From NCBI RefSeq assembly GCF_003696235.1, contig NZ_RFFJ01000002.1, positions 1 through 64,000 on the forward strand: a stretch of DNA of 64,000 nucleotides. Direction: 5' to 3'. Made by a program: the position numbers and the translations under genes. Positions 32,772-42,697 of the stretch are shown one piece after another; the first letter of the stretch is position 1, and each line of letters opens with the position of its first letter. Below the pieces are notes generated by a model. The model was not told where the DNA came from, ran no database searches, and saw nothing but the letters and a program-made list of their open reading frames with translations. This stretch comes from Streptomyces triticirhizae (GTDB taxonomy: Bacteria; Actinomycetota; Actinomycetes; Streptomycetales; Streptomycetaceae).

Positions 32772-32826
32772 TTGACGCGCGTCAGGCGACGGGAAAGGGT
32801 GGACCAGGCGCCGGGGGTAAGCGCTT
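32772..32826 (+). promoter_or_regulatory. Promoter and operator-like palindromes before the oxidoreductase gene
   Basis: TTGACG (32772-32777), a 17-base spacer and AAGGGT (32795-32800) form a plausible promoter. The -35 lies in the perfect palindrome TGACGC-GCGTCA (32773-32784). AAGCGCTT (32819-32826), the core of LacI-family operators, follows about 18 bases beyond the -10. Confidence 0.45.
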
Positions 32827-32885
32827 TCTCTGAGCGGTGGTCCCGCGCGCCCGCACGGCCCCGCCCCCTCTCGGGAGAAGCTTCC

Positions 32886-34187
32886 ATGACACGCCGCTAC
32901 GCCCTGGTCGGCCTCGGCAGCCGCGCCCACCTCTACGCGGACGCGCTGCTCGGCGACTGGCGCGACGCAGGAGAGATCATCGCCCTCTGCGACACCAACC
33001 GGACCCGGATGAACCACCACAACGCGCGGATCGAGGCCGCCGGCCTGCCGCCCGTTCCCACCTTCCACCCGGACGCGTTCGACCGGGTGCTCGCGCTGGC
33101 CGACGCCGTGATCGTCACCACCGTGGACGCCACCCACGCCCGCTATGTGGTGGCCGCGCTCCAGGCCGGCCGCGACGTGGTGGTCGAGAAGCCGATGACC
33201 ACCGACGCCGCCGGCTGCGCCGCCATCGCCGAGGCCGCCGAGCGCGGCCCAGGACGGCTGGTCGTGACCTTCAACTACCGCTACTCGCCCCGCAACTCGG
33301 CCGTCCGCCGGGTGCTCGCCGAGGGCGCCATCGGGCGGGTGACCGCCGTGCACTTCGAGTGGGCGCTCGACACCCTGCACGGCGCCGACTACTTCCGCCG
33401 CTGGCACCGCGAGGCGCGCAACTCCGGCGGGCTGCTGGTCCACAAGTCCACCCACCACTTCGACCTGGTCAACTGGTGGCTGGACGCCGGCCCCGAGCTG
33501 GTCTTCGCCCAGCAGGGACTCCGCTTCTACGGGGACGCCAACCCGCCGGCCGCCGAACTCGGCCCCCGCCCGGAGCGCGGGCGGGGCGCGCCGGGCCTGG
33601 GCAGCGACCCGTTCCTGCTGGACCTGGCCGCCGACCCCACCCTCAAGGCGCTCTACCTGGACGCCGAGCACGAGGACGGCTACCTGCGGGACCGGGACGT
33701 CTTCGGCCCCGGCATCGACATCGCCGACACCATGTCGCTGCTGGTCCGCTACGACAACGGGGTCCAACTCACCTACGCGCTGCACGCCTACGCCCCCTGG
33801 GAGGGGTACCGGGTGGTCTTCAACGGCACCGGCGGGCGGCTGGAGCTGGCGGTGACCGAACGGGCCTGGGCGTCCAGGGAGGCGGCGATCGACCCCAGCG
33901 CCAAGGGACACGGCGACGACGACGGCTACGCGGAGCGCCTCACCCTGCACCGGCACTGGCAGCCGCCCGAGGATGTGCCCATCGAGCAGGGCACCGGCGG
34001 GCACGGCGGCGGCGACCGACTGCTGCTGGACGACGTCTTCCGGGGCGCGAGCGAGGACCCGCTGCGCCGGCAGGCCGGGTATCTGGCCGGCATCCGCAGC
34101 GTGCTGACCGGGGTCGCCGGCAACGAGTCGGCCCGCACCGGGCAGCCGGTGCGGCTCCTCGACGGGGGCACCAGGCTGGCCGACTGA
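32886..34187 (+). CDS. Gfo/Idh/MocA family oxidoreductase
   Basis: This 433-residue NAD(P)-dependent enzyme begins MTRRYALVGLGSRAHLYADA (GxGxxG-like Rossmann motif GLGSRA). It has the family motif VVEKPMTTD and HKSTHHFDLVNWW as the C-terminal catalytic region. The start ATG 32886 has GGGAGAAG six bases upstream. It is longer than typical family members (330-400). A promoter with LacI-type operator motifs suggests sugar-responsive control. It stands alone between the SUF operon and an ABC exporter. The substrate is unknown. Confidence 0.88.
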   Translation: MTRRYALVGLGSRAHLYADALLGDWRDAGEIIALCDTNRTRMNHHNARIEAAGLPPVPTFHPDAFDRVLALADAVIVTTVDATHARYVVAALQAGRDVVVEKPMTTDAAGCAAIAEAAERGPGRLVVTFNYRYSPRNSAVRRVLAEGAIGRVTAVHFEWALDTLHGADYFRRWHREARNSGGLLVHKSTHHFDLVNWWLDAGPELVFAQQGLRFYGDANPPAAELGPRPERGRGAPGLGSDPFLLDLAADPTLKALYLDAEHEDGYLRDRDVFGPGIDIADTMSLLVRYDNGVQLTYALHAYAPWEGYRVVFNGTGGRLELAVTERAWASREAAIDPSAKGHGDDDGYAERLTLHRHWQPPEDVPIEQGTGGHGGGDRLLLDDVFRGASEDPLRRQAGYLAGIRSVLTGVAGNESARTGQPVRLLDGGTRLAD

Positions 34188-34265
34188 ACGGGGCCGGGCC
34201 CGGGCGCGGGTCGGCCGGCGCACCCGGGCGGCGGCCCGGCGCGCCGGCCGACCTAGACTCGCCCC

Positions 34266-35201
34266 ATGCGCAGCGCGGGGGTTCCACCGGCGGTCGAGGC
34301 GGCCGGCCTGGTCAAGCGGTACGGCGAACGGATCGCCGTGGACAACCTCGACCTCACCGTTCCCGCGCACCAGGTGACCGCCGTGCTCGGGCCCAACGGC
34401 GCGGGCAAGACCACCACCATCGAGGCGTGCGAGGGCTACCGCCGGATGGACGCCGGGCGGCTTCGGGTGCTCGGGCTCGACCCGGTCGCGGACGGCCGAC
34501 GGCTCCGATCGCGGATCGGTGTGATGTTGCAGGAGGGGGGCGTGTACCCGGGCGCGCGCGCCGGGGAGATGCTCCGCCATGTCGCGAGCCTCTACGCGCA
34601 CCCCCTCGACGTGGCCGCGCTCGGCGAGCGGCTGGGGCTCGGCTCCTGCGGGCGGACGCCCTACCGGCGGCTCTCCGGCGGGCAGCGGCAGCGGCTGGCC
34701 CTCGCCATGGCCGTGGTGGGCCGGCCCGAGCTGGTCTTCCTCGACGAGCCGACCGCCGGGCTCGACCCACAGGCCCGCCAGGCGACCTGGGAACTGGTGC
34801 GGGAGCTGCGGAACGACGGGGTCACCGTCGTGCTGAGCACCCATCTGATGGACGAGGCCGAGGAGTTGGCGGACCGGGTCGCCATCCTGGACGGCGGTCG
34901 GGTGATCGCCGACGGCAGCCCGGCCGAGCTGTGCCGGGGCGGCGGGGCCGACGTGCTGCGCTTCGCCGGGCGGCCCGGGCTCGACCTGGCCTCGCTGCGC
35001 GCCGCGCTGCCCGCCGACGCCGAGGTCACGGAGCCGACGCCGGGGAACTACCGGATCACCGGCGACGTGGGCCCCAGGCTGCTGGCGACGGTGACCGCCT
35101 GGTGCGCCCAACACGGCGTGCTGGCCGACCGGATCACCACCCGGCGGCACACGCTGGAGGACGTCTTCCTCGAACTGACGGGCAGGGAACTTCGCGCATG
35201 A
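34266..35201 (+). CDS. ABC transporter ATPase (drug/antibiotic exporter type)
   Basis: The 311-residue ATPase has Walker A GPNGAGKTTT, Q-loop LQEGGVYPG, signature LSGGQRQRLALAM, Walker B LVFLDEPTAGLD and the switch histidine in STHLMDEAE. A C-terminal domain of about 90 residues resembles DrrA/CcmA-type exporters. TAGACT six bases before the ATG (34254-34259) and no ribosome site suggest a leaderless transcript. Its stop overlaps the permease start as ATGA. Confidence 0.93.
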   Translation: MRSAGVPPAVEAAGLVKRYGERIAVDNLDLTVPAHQVTAVLGPNGAGKTTTIEACEGYRRMDAGRLRVLGLDPVADGRRLRSRIGVMLQEGGVYPGARAGEMLRHVASLYAHPLDVAALGERLGLGSCGRTPYRRLSGGQRQRLALAMAVVGRPELVFLDEPTAGLDPQARQATWELVRELRNDGVTVVLSTHLMDEAEELADRVAILDGGRVIADGSPAELCRGGGADVLRFAGRPGLDLASLRAALPADAEVTEPTPGNYRITGDVGPRLLATVTAWCAQHGVLADRITTRRHTLEDVFLELTGRELRA

Positions 35202-35971
35202 CCGCCGCCACCGGCCGCTACTCCCCCGCCCCCGGCGCCGCCCCGCTGCCGCGTATGATCCTGGCGCAGACCGCGCTTGAGGCGCGGATGCTGTTGCGGC
35301 ACGGGGAGCAGCTGCTGCTCACCATGATCATCCCGGCGCTGCTGCTGGCCCTCTTCAGCTCGGTCGACCTGATCGACACCGGCCCGGGCGAGCGGGTCGA
35401 CTTCCTGGCGCCGGGAGTGCTGGCGCTGGCCGTGCTCTCCACCGCGTTCACCGGGCAGGCCATCGCCACCGGCTACGAGCGGCGGTACGGGGTGCTCAAG
35501 CGGCTGGGCGTCTCGCCGTTGCCACGCTGGGCGCTGCTGGTGGGGAAGACAGGCGCGGTGCTGGTCACGCTCGTGTTCCAGACCCTGCTGCTGGTGGTGG
35601 TCGCGCTGGCGCTGGGCTGGTCGCCGAGGGGGAACCCGCTCGCCGTCGCCGGGCTGATGCTGCTGGGCACGGCCGCGCTCTCCGGTCTCGGGCTGCTGAT
35701 GGCCGGCACCCTGCGGGCCGAGGCGACGCTGGCCGCCGCCAACCTGGTCTTCGTGCTGCTGCTGTTCTTCGGCGGGGTGATCGTGCCGCTGACCGAGTAT
35801 CCGGACGGGGTGCGCTCGGTGTTGGAGCTGCTGCCGGTGCCGGCCCTGGCGGACGGGCTGCGGGAGGTGCTGCGCGAGGGCGGCTGGCCGGCGGCCTCGG
35901 ACGTGGCGGTGCTGGCCGGCTGGTCGGTGGCGGGCCTGGGCCTGGCGGCGCGCTTCTTCCGCTGGGAGTGA
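35198..35971 (+). CDS. ABC-2 type exporter permease
   Basis: The 257-residue membrane protein has six predicted helices (for example LLLTMIIPALLLALFSSVD and LAAANLVFVLLLFFGGVIVPL) and the ABC-2 arrangement with AILSTAFTGQAIA-like segments. It forms an exporter with the preceding ATPase. The substrate is unknown; the pair adjoins the ctaA gene, and in streptomycetes I recall this exporter pair as a stable neighbour of ctaA, so a link to haem or respiration is possible. Confidence 0.9.
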   Translation: MTAATGRYSPAPGAAPLPRMILAQTALEARMLLRHGEQLLLTMIIPALLLALFSSVDLIDTGPGERVDFLAPGVLALAVLSTAFTGQAIATGYERRYGVLKRLGVSPLPRWALLVGKTGAVLVTLVFQTLLLVVVALALGWSPRGNPLAVAGLMLLGTAALSGLGLLMAGTLRAEATLAAANLVFVLLLFFGGVIVPLTEYPDGVRSVLELLPVPALADGLREVLREGGWPAASDVAVLAGWSVAGLGLAARFFRWE

Positions 35972-36057
35972 CGCGCTCCGCCGGGAGTGACGCGCCGCAC
36001 GGCCCGTCGGGCGGGGGCTCGTGAATCCGCGCACAAGCCGGGGCCTACGATGAGCGG

Positions 36058-37041
36058 GTGCTCAAGGAAGTCGTGCGAAACCCCCTCGCCTCCGTCGCCG
36101 CCCGCTGGACGCCCCGGCCCGAGACCGTGCGGCGCGCGGCGCTGGCCGCCCTGGTGATGAGCGTGGTCATCGTGGTGACCGGGGGCGCGGTCCGGCTGAC
36201 CGGCTCGGGCCTCGGCTGCGACACCTGGCCCAAGTGCAGCGACGAGAGCCTCGTCGCCACCACGGAGATGGGCTTCCACGGCGCCATAGAGTTCGGCAAC
36301 CGGCTGATGACCTATGTGGTCTCGGCGGCCGTCGGCTGGTTCATCGTCGCGGCCAGGTCGGCCAAGCCCCGGCGCCGCTCGCTGACCAGGCTGGGCTGGG
36401 CCCAGTTCTGGGTGATCGCCTTCAACGGGGTGCTCGGCGGGATCACCGTGCTCACCGAGCTGAACCCGTTCATCGTCGCCGCCCACTTCCTCGCCGCCAC
36501 GGCGCTGGTGACCGTGACCACGGTGAGCTGGGTGCGCGCCCGCGAAGGCGACGGGCCGCCCCGCCCGCTGGTGGGCGTCCCGGTCCGCCGCGCGGTCGCC
36601 GGGCTGACGGTGCTGGCCGCCGCGCTGGTGGTCGTGGGCACCGGGGTGACCGGCTCGGGCAAGCACGCGGGGGACGACAGCGAGATCGAGCGGATGCCGT
36701 TCGACTGGGACACCATCACCCGGGTCCACTCGGCCCTGGCCTGGCTGGTGGTGCTGGGCACCCTGGCCATCTGGCTGGGCCTGCGGGTGGTGGACGCCCC
36801 GCCGGCGGTGCTGGCCAGGGCGCGGGAGCTGCTGCTGGTGCTGCTCGCCCAGGGCGTGATCGGCTATGTCCAGTACTTCCTCGACGAGCCGGAACTCCTC
36901 GTCGGAATCCACCTGTTGGGCGCCACCCTGGTCTGGATCGCCACGCTGCGGCTGCTGCTGTCCACCCGCGAGCGCGAAGGCGCGCCCCCCACGGACGAGC
37001 CGCCGGCCCGCGCGACCCCGCCGCTGACCACGGTCTCCTGA
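36058..37041 (+). CDS. ctaA: Haem A synthase (COX15/CtaA)
   Basis: This 327-residue membrane protein has eight helices. The four conserved haem/catalytic histidines are in GFHGAIEFGNRL, AAHFLAATALV, RVHSALAWLVV and GIHLLGATLVW, and the paired cysteines of the first external loop in GLGCDTWPKC. It oxidises haem O to haem A for aa3-type cytochrome oxidase. The start is GTG 36058. TACGAT (36045-36050) lies seven bases upstream, so the message is probably leaderless. Confidence 0.95.
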   Translation: MLKEVVRNPLASVAARWTPRPETVRRAALAALVMSVVIVVTGGAVRLTGSGLGCDTWPKCSDESLVATTEMGFHGAIEFGNRLMTYVVSAAVGWFIVAARSAKPRRRSLTRLGWAQFWVIAFNGVLGGITVLTELNPFIVAAHFLAATALVTVTTVSWVRAREGDGPPRPLVGVPVRRAVAGLTVLAAALVVVGTGVTGSGKHAGDDSEIERMPFDWDTITRVHSALAWLVVLGTLAIWLGLRVVDAPPAVLARARELLLVLLAQGVIGYVQYFLDEPELLVGIHLLGATLVWIATLRLLLSTREREGAPPTDEPPARATPPLTTVS

Positions 37042-37238
37042 CCGGGCCAGCCCCGGCGCCCAGCCGTAGGCCGGCTCCCGAGGGGCGCCCGGCGACCTCC
37101 CGCACCGGCCGAGCCCGCCCGGTCTTCCGCCGATCCCGGCGGGCCGCCGCCCCGGAAGCCCTGCGGCTCGAAACTCCCGGCTCGCCCCGGGGAACGAGCG
37201 GCCCCGGACGCCCGGAGGTCCCTCGGGGAGACCCCCGG

Positions 37239-37619
37239 TCACGCCTGCGGGCGGGCTCCCTCCCCGGCCCCCTCGGAGAGGGCGTCCGATATCCGCAGGC
37301 GGTTGCCGTCGGGGTCGGTCAGCTCGATCTCCCGGCCCCAGGGCTCGTCCCTCGGCACGACCCCGAACTCCTCGGCCACCGCGTCCAGATCGGCCAGCCG
37401 CAGATACACCAGCCCGCCGGGGCGGGCGTCCCCCTCGTGCTCGGAGAGAAAGAGGCGCAGGGCACCCCGCGCGACCTCGGCGAAGACAGGGAAGCCCGGC
37501 TCGAAGCGGTGCTCCCAGCGCAGCCCGAACCCCAGCCGCAGGTACCAGCCGAGCGCGGCGGCCACCTCCCGCACCCGCAGGATCGGGATGGCCTCCTCGA
37601 CGGCGACGTTCTCGTTCAT
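37239..37619 (-). CDS. VOC-fold (glyoxalase/bleomycin-resistance) protein
   Basis: The 126-residue protein has the vicinal-oxygen-chelate fold in two beta-alpha-beta-beta-beta halves: EAIPILRVREVAAALGWYLRLGF at the start and EIELTDPDGNRLRIS at the end. VOC proteins of this size bind bleomycin-like drugs or act as small metalloenzymes; the function here is not evident. I chose the ATG at 37619; an ATG at 37637 would add six residues. The 197 bases between ctaA and this gene show no feature I can name. Confidence 0.85.
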   Translation of the reverse strand: MNENVAVEEAIPILRVREVAAALGWYLRLGFGLRWEHRFEPGFPVFAEVARGALRLFLSEHEGDARPGGLVYLRLADLDAVAEEFGVVPRDEPWGREIELTDPDGNRLRISDALSEGAGEGARPQA

Positions 37620-37665
37620 GCCCGCATGATGGCCCATGCCACTGACAGTCGGCCGAAGCCGCAGG

Positions 37666-38055
37666 TCAACGGCCGTTCGACGGGCCCCCGTTCGACGGGC
37701 CGCCGATCTGGAGGCCGGCCATCCGGGACCACTCGTAGGGCCCGGTGCGCACCCGGGCCGCCAACTCCCCGTCGAAGGACTCCCGCAGCGTGATCCCGGC
37801 CCGCTCCGCCGCCCGGACGAGGATCTCCCGCCCCGGCGCGACCTGGTCCCCGAAGGCGCCGTCCCGACCGACCAGCACCAGCCGGTAGCCGCGCTCCCCC
37901 AGATAGCTGATCTGCCCCTCGGTCTCCGCCCCGTGGCGGGCGACGAAGCCGCGCAGCCGACGGGTCACCCGCGCGGTCCGGCGCTCGGTCGCGCGGTCCG
38001 GGACGACTTCCTCGGGGACCGAGCCGTTCTCGGCGTTCTCTGCGGTGTCAGTCAT
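37666..38055 (-). CDS. Small conserved protein of unknown function next to ctaB
   Basis: The 129-residue product begins MTDTAENAENGSVPEEVVPD and is soluble. Its core is RGYRLVLVGRDGAFGDQVAPGREILVRAAERAGI. It ends in a tandem GGPSN repeat produced by a duplicated 17-base DNA unit near 37672-37705. I recognise no family function. It lies 74 bases downstream of ctaB on the same strand and may be cotranscribed. Confidence 0.75.
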   Translation of the reverse strand: MTDTAENAENGSVPEEVVPDRATERRTARVTRRLRGFVARHGAETEGQISYLGERGYRLVLVGRDGAFGDQVAPGREILVRAAERAGITLRESFDGELAARVRTGPYEWSRMAGLQIGGPSNGGPSNGR

Positions 38056-38129
38056 GCCCCGTATGCTACCCGCCGGTAAGCCTCGGAAGCCGGGAGAGCC
38101 GGCGGCCCGGGGAAGAGGCCCGGCGGGCC

Positions 38130-39071
38130 TCAGCGGAGGAAGGGATCGATGGCCACCGCGAGGAAGAGCAACGAGACATAGGTGATGGACCAGTGGAAGA
38201 GCCGCATCTCCTTCAGCTTGGCCCCGGTCACCCCGGCCCGGGCGCGCGCGTGCAGCGCGTGCGCCTCCCAGAGCCACCAGCCGCCGGCCAGCACGGCCAC
38301 CACGGGGTAGAACCAGCCGGTGTAGCCCAGCGGCCACAGCAGCAGCGAGATCGCGACCATCACCCAGCTGTAGACGACGATCTGCCGGGCCACCGCGCGG
38401 TTCCCCGCGACAACGGGCAGCATCGGCACGCCGACCCGGGCGTAGTCGTCCTTGACCTTCATCGACAGCGGCCAGTAGTGCGGCGGCGTCCAGAAGAACA
38501 TCACCAGGAAGAGGATCACGGCCGCCCAGGAGACCTCGCCCGTCACCGAGGACCAGCCGATCAGCACCGGCATACAGCCGGCGATGCCGCCCCAGACGAT
38601 GTTCTGCCTGGTCCGCCGCTTCAACAGCATCGTGTAGACCAGCACATAGAACAGCAGCGCCCCCAACGCCAGCCAGGCGGAGACCCAGTTGACGGTCACG
38701 CCGAGCCACGCGGTGGAGACCACGGCCAGCACCAGACCGAAGGTGAGGCACTCCCCCGGCGAGACGATCCCCGTCACCAGCGGGCGGTTGCGGGTGCGCT
38801 CCATCAGGGCGTCGATGTCCCGGTCGAACCACATGTTCAACGCGTTGGCGCCGCCGGCCGAGAGATACCCGCCAACGCAGGTCGCCAGGACCAGCCACAG
38901 GTCCGGCACGTCGCCGGCCGCGAGGAACATCACCGGGACCGTGGTGATCAGCAGCAGCTCGATGATGCGGGGCTTCGTCAGTGCGATGAACGCCTTGACC
39001 CGGTCTCCCGCCGACCAAGGGTCGGAGCCCGAAGCGGACCCTGCCACAGGGCGGGAATCAACGGCCGTCAC
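38130..39071 (-). CDS. ctaB: Protohaem IX farnesyltransferase (haem O synthase, CtaB)
   Basis: This 313-residue UbiA-type prenyltransferase has about nine membrane segments. The Asp-rich motifs [20 protein letters not shown] and [12 protein letters not shown] bind farnesyl diphosphate and magnesium. It makes haem O, the substrate of CtaA encoded 2 kb away. I chose GTG 39071 ([11 protein letters not shown]) with AGAGGTG five bases upstream. Confidence 0.94.
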   Translation of the reverse strand: MTAVDSRPVAGSASGSDPWSAGDRVKAFIALTKPRIIELLLITTVPVMFLAAGDVPDLWLVLATCVGGYLSAGGANALNMWFDRDIDALMERTRNRPLVTGIVSPGECLTFGLVLAVVSTAWLGVTVNWVSAWLALGALLFYVLVYTMLLKRRTRQNIVWGGIAGCMPVLIGWSSVTGEVSWAAVILFLVMFFWTPPHYWPLSMKVKDDYARVGVPMLPVVAGNRAVARQIVVYSWVMVAISLLLWPLGYTGWFYPVVAVLAGGWWLWEAHALHARARAGVTGAKLKEMRLFHWSITYVSLLFLAVAIDPFLR

Positions 39072-39455
39072 GGGCACCTCTGGATGTGCGACATCAGCGA
39101 TCGAAGGGCGTCCGCCCACCCGTGGGGGCAGGTGGAGCCGGGGGCGGGCTGGGCGGACCCCGGTCGGCGTCGGGCCGGATGGTGAGGTCCGCACATACCC
39201 CGCCACTGTAGTCGCCCGTCTCCCGCCACCCGCCCCGGGGGGTGCCGTGTTGGCGCCGGCGCCCCTCCCGGCCCCGACGCGGGGCGCCCACGGCGGCGGC
39301 CCACGTCCAGAAGCTGTCAGTCGGATGCTGTCAGCGCCCGGAGGCGGCCCCTTGGCCAGAGGTAGGCTCGACTCGGCCGGGTGAGCCGACTCCGCCGCCA
39401 GGCGGAAACGTCATGTCACCAGCTACACATTGCCGGAGAGGAGCCCTGACGCAGG
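39072..39455. other. 384-base divergent promoter region of ctaB and tkt
   Basis: It holds the promoters of ctaB (minus) and the tkt operon (plus). CTGTCAG occurs twice, 14 bases apart (39314-39320 and 39328-39334). TAGGCT (39363-39368) could be a -10 for tkt, though I see no good -35. No gene is convincing. Confidence 0.5.
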
Positions 39456-41534
39456 GTGAGCAGCAAGCCGACGACCTCAGATCTCGAATGGACCGAACTG
39501 GACCAACGGGCCGTTGACACCGCCCGCGTCCTGGCCATGGACTCCGTGCAGAAGGTCGGCAACGGCCATCCCGGCACGGCCATGAGCCTGGCCCCCGCCG
39601 CCTATCTGCTCTTCCAGAAGCTGATGCGGCACGACCCGTCCACCCCCGACTGGGCCGGCAGGGACCGCTTCGTGCTGTCCGTCGGCCACTCCAGCCTGAC
39701 CCTCTACATCCAGCTGTACCTTGCCGGTTACGGGTTGGAGCTGGACGACCTGAAGGCGTTCCGCACCTGGGGCTCGCGCACCCCCGGCCACCCCGAGTAC
39801 GGGCACACGGTCGGCGTGGAGACCACCACCGGTCCGCTGGGCCAGGGCGTGGCGAATGCCGTGGGCATGGCGATGGCCGTCCGTTACGAGCGGGGCCTCT
39901 TCGACCCCGAGGCGGCCCCCGGCACCTCCCCGTTCGACCACACGATCTGGGCCATCGCCGGCGACGGCTGCCTCCAGGAGGGCGTGGCCGCCGAGGCCGC
40001 CTCGCTGGCCGGGCACCAGAAGCTGGGGAACCTGGTCCTGCTCTACGACGACAACCACATCTCCATCGAGGGCGACACCCAGACCGCGTTCTCCGAGGAC
40101 GTGCTGGCCCGCTTCGAGTCCTACGGCTGGCACGTCCAGCGGGTCGCGCCCCGGGAGAACGGCGACCTGGACCCGGCGGCGCTGCACGAGGCGTTCCTCG
40201 CGGCGCGGGCCGTCGCCGACCGGCCGTCGATCATCGCGGCCCGTTCGATCATCGCCTGGCCGGCGCCCAACGCGCAGAACACCGAGGCCGCGCACGGCTC
40301 GGCGCTCGGCGCCGACGAGGTCGCCGCCACGAAGAGGGTGCTGGGCTTCGACCCCGAGGCGCACTTCGCCGTGGAGCCCGAGGTGCTCGCCCACGCCAGG
40401 GCGGCCGTCGAGCGCGGTCAGACCGCGCGCGCCGACTGGGAGAAGCGGCTGGTCGACTGGCGCGAGGCCAACCCGGAGCGGGCCGCGCTCTTCGACCGGG
40501 TCAGCGCGGGCGAGCTGCCCGAGGGCTGGGAGGACGCGCTGCCCACCTTCGAGGCGGGCACCGACGTCGCCACCCGCAAGGCGTCCGGCCAGGTGCTCAA
40601 GCGCCTCGGCGGCGTGCTGCCCGAGCTGTGGGGCGGCTCCGCCGACCTGGCCGGCTCCAACAACACGACGATCGACGCCACCTCGTCGTTCCTGCCGGCG
40701 GACAACCCGCTGAGCGAGGCCCAACCCTACGGCCGCACCGTGCACTTCGGCATCCGCGAGCACGCGATGGGCTCGGCGATGAACGGTGTGGCGCTGCACG
40801 GCAACACCCGGATCTACGGCGGCACCTTCCTGGTCTTCTCGGACTACATGCGCCCGGCCGTGCGGCTGGCCGCCCTGATGAGGCTGCCCGTCACCTACGT
40901 CTGGACGCACGACTCGATCGGCCTGGGCGAGGACGGGCCGACCCACCAGCCGGTGGAGCACCTGGCGGCGCTGCGCGCCATCCCCGGGCTCAACATCGTG
41001 CGCCCGGCCGACGCCAACGAGACCAGCATCGCCTGGCGGGAGATCCTGCGCCGCCACGGCAGCGCGCCCGCGCCGCACGGCCTGGCCCTGACCCGGCAGA
41101 ACGTGCCGACCTACGCGCCCAACGAGGAGGCCGCCAGGGGCGGCTACGTCCACACCGAGGCCGAGGGCGGGGCGCCCCGGGTGATCCTGATCGCCACCGG
41201 CTCCGAGGTGCACCTCGCGGTCGCCGCCCGCGAGGCCCTCCAGGCCGAGGGGGTGCCCACTCGGGTGGTGTCGATGCCGTGCGCCGAGTGGTTCGAGGAG
41301 CAGGACCAGGCGTACCGGGATCATGTGCTGTTGCCCGGCGTGCACGCCAGGGTCGCGGTCGAGGCGGGTGTCGGCCTCACCTGGCACCGCTACGTCGGGC
41401 AGGCGGGCCGGGTGGTCTCACTTGAGCACTTCGGTGCCTCGGCCGACTACCAGACCCTCTACCGGGAGTTCGGCATCACCCCGGAGGCCGTCGCCCGGGC
41501 GGCCCGGGAATCCCTGGCCGCCGCCGAGCGCTGA
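39456..41534 (+). CDS. tkt: Transketolase
   Basis: This 692-residue ThDP enzyme of the non-oxidative pentose-phosphate pathway opens with [17 protein letters not shown] (sugar-binding). The ThDP/metal motif [19 protein letters not shown] has its companion Asn in YDDNHIS. The pyrimidine domain shows the conserved histidine in [14 protein letters not shown]. Full length. It starts at GTG 39456 and heads the operon tkt-tal-zwf-opcA-pgl. Confidence 0.97.
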   Translation: MSSKPTTSDLEWTELDQRAVDTARVLAMDSVQKVGNGHPGTAMSLAPAAYLLFQKLMRHDPSTPDWAGRDRFVLSVGHSSLTLYIQLYLAGYGLELDDLKAFRTWGSRTPGHPEYGHTVGVETTTGPLGQGVANAVGMAMAVRYERGLFDPEAAPGTSPFDHTIWAIAGDGCLQEGVAAEAASLAGHQKLGNLVLLYDDNHISIEGDTQTAFSEDVLARFESYGWHVQRVAPRENGDLDPAALHEAFLAARAVADRPSIIAARSIIAWPAPNAQNTEAAHGSALGADEVAATKRVLGFDPEAHFAVEPEVLAHARAAVERGQTARADWEKRLVDWREANPERAALFDRVSAGELPEGWEDALPTFEAGTDVATRKASGQVLKRLGGVLPELWGGSADLAGSNNTTIDATSSFLPADNPLSEAQPYGRTVHFGIREHAMGSAMNGVALHGNTRIYGGTFLVFSDYMRPAVRLAALMRLPVTYVWTHDSIGLGEDGPTHQPVEHLAALRAIPGLNIVRPADANETSIAWREILRRHGSAPAPHGLALTRQNVPTYAPNEEAARGGYVHTEAEGGAPRVILIATGSEVHLAVAAREALQAEGVPTRVVSMPCAEWFEEQDQAYRDHVLLPGVHARVAVEAGVGLTWHRYVGQAGRVVSLEHFGASADYQTLYREFGITPEAVARAARESLAAAER

Positions 41535-41571
41535 CACCGACACACACGAAACGCAGGAGACGCGAAATTCC

Positions 41572-42690
41572 ATGACTGACGCACTGAAGCGCCTCTCCGA
41601 GGAGGGTGTCGCGATCTGGCTGGACGACCTGTCCCGCAAGCGGATCTCGTCCGGCGACCTCGCCGAGTTGCTCGACCAGCAGCATGTGGTGGGCGTGACG
41701 ACCAACCCGACCATCTTCCAGAAGGCCATCTCCCAGGGCGACGGCTACGAGGAGCAGTTGGCCGACCTGGCGGCCCGCCGGGTGACGGTCGAGGAGGCGG
41801 TGCGCATGATCACCACCGCCGACGTGCGGGACGCGGCCGACGTGCTGCGCCCGGTGCACGAGGCGACCGGCGGCCGGGACGGCCGGGTGTCGATCGAGGT
41901 GGACCCGCGCCTGGCGCACAACACCCGCGCGACCATCGCCGAGGCCAAGCAGCTGGCCTGGCTGGTCGACCGGCCCAACACGTTCATCAAGATCCCGGCG
42001 ACCAGGGCCGGGCTGCCGGCCATCACCGAGACGATCGGGCGGGGCATCAGCGTCAACGTGACGCTGATCTTCTCGCTGGAGCGCTACCGCGAGGTGATGG
42101 ACGCCTACCAGAAGGGTCTTGAGCAGGCGAAGGCCAGGGGCCTTGAGCTGGACAAGATCTACTCGGTGGCCTCGTTCTTCGTCTCCCGGGTGGACACCGA
42201 GATCGACAAGCGGCTGGACGCCATCGGCACCGACGAGGCCCGCGAGCTGCGCGGCAGGGCGGCTCTCGCCAACGCGCGGCTGGCGTTCCAGGCGTTCGAG
42301 GAGGTCATCGCCGCCGACCGCTGGCAGACGCTGGAGCGCGCCGGGGCCAATGTGCAGCGTCCGCTGTGGGCCTCGACCGGCGTGAAGGACCCGAACCTGC
42401 CGGACACGCTCTACGTCACCGAGCTGGTCGCCCCCGGCACCGTCAACACCATGCCGGAGGCCACCCTGAGGGCGACCGAGGACCACGGCGAGATCACCGG
42501 GAACACCGTCGCCGGCACCTACGAGCAGGCGCGCGCCGACCTGGACGCGCTGGCCAAGGTCGGCGTGGACTACGACGACGTCGTCCAGGTGCTGGAGGAC
42601 GAGGGCGTGGAGAAGTTCGAGACCGCCTGGGTCGGTCTTCTTGAGTCCACCAAGGCGGAGCTGGAGCGCCTGGTGGGCGAGGAGGGTTGA
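41572..42690 (+). CDS. tal: Transaldolase
   Basis: This 372-residue actinobacterial-type transaldolase has [15 protein letters not shown] near the N-terminus and the Schiff-base lysine in [13 protein letters not shown]. It exchanges three-carbon units between sedoheptulose-7-P and glyceraldehyde-3-P. It starts 37 bases after tkt. Confidence 0.97.
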   Translation: MTDALKRLSEEGVAIWLDDLSRKRISSGDLAELLDQQHVVGVTTNPTIFQKAISQGDGYEEQLADLAARRVTVEEAVRMITTADVRDAADVLRPVHEATGGRDGRVSIEVDPRLAHNTRATIAEAKQLAWLVDRPNTFIKIPATRAGLPAITETIGRGISVNVTLIFSLERYREVMDAYQKGLEQAKARGLELDKIYSVASFFVSRVDTEIDKRLDAIGTDEARELRGRAALANARLAFQAFEEVIAADRWQTLERAGANVQRPLWASTGVKDPNLPDTLYVTELVAPGTVNTMPEATLRATEDHGEITGNTVAGTYEQARADLDALAKVGVDYDDVVQVLEDEGVEKFETAWVGLLESTKAELERLVGEEG

Positions 42691-42697
42691 GACCCCG

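Noticed and set aside
37626-37648. CTGTCAGTG-N8-CATCAT just before the VOC gene start
   Set aside because: The layout mimics uvrC, but the -10 lacks the essential first T and the gene has no repair link; kept only as a weak coincidence.
39314-39334. Two CTGTCAG words 14 bases apart upstream of tkt
   Set aside because: Spacing and -10 context do not match the damage promoter, and tkt has no known link to damage control.
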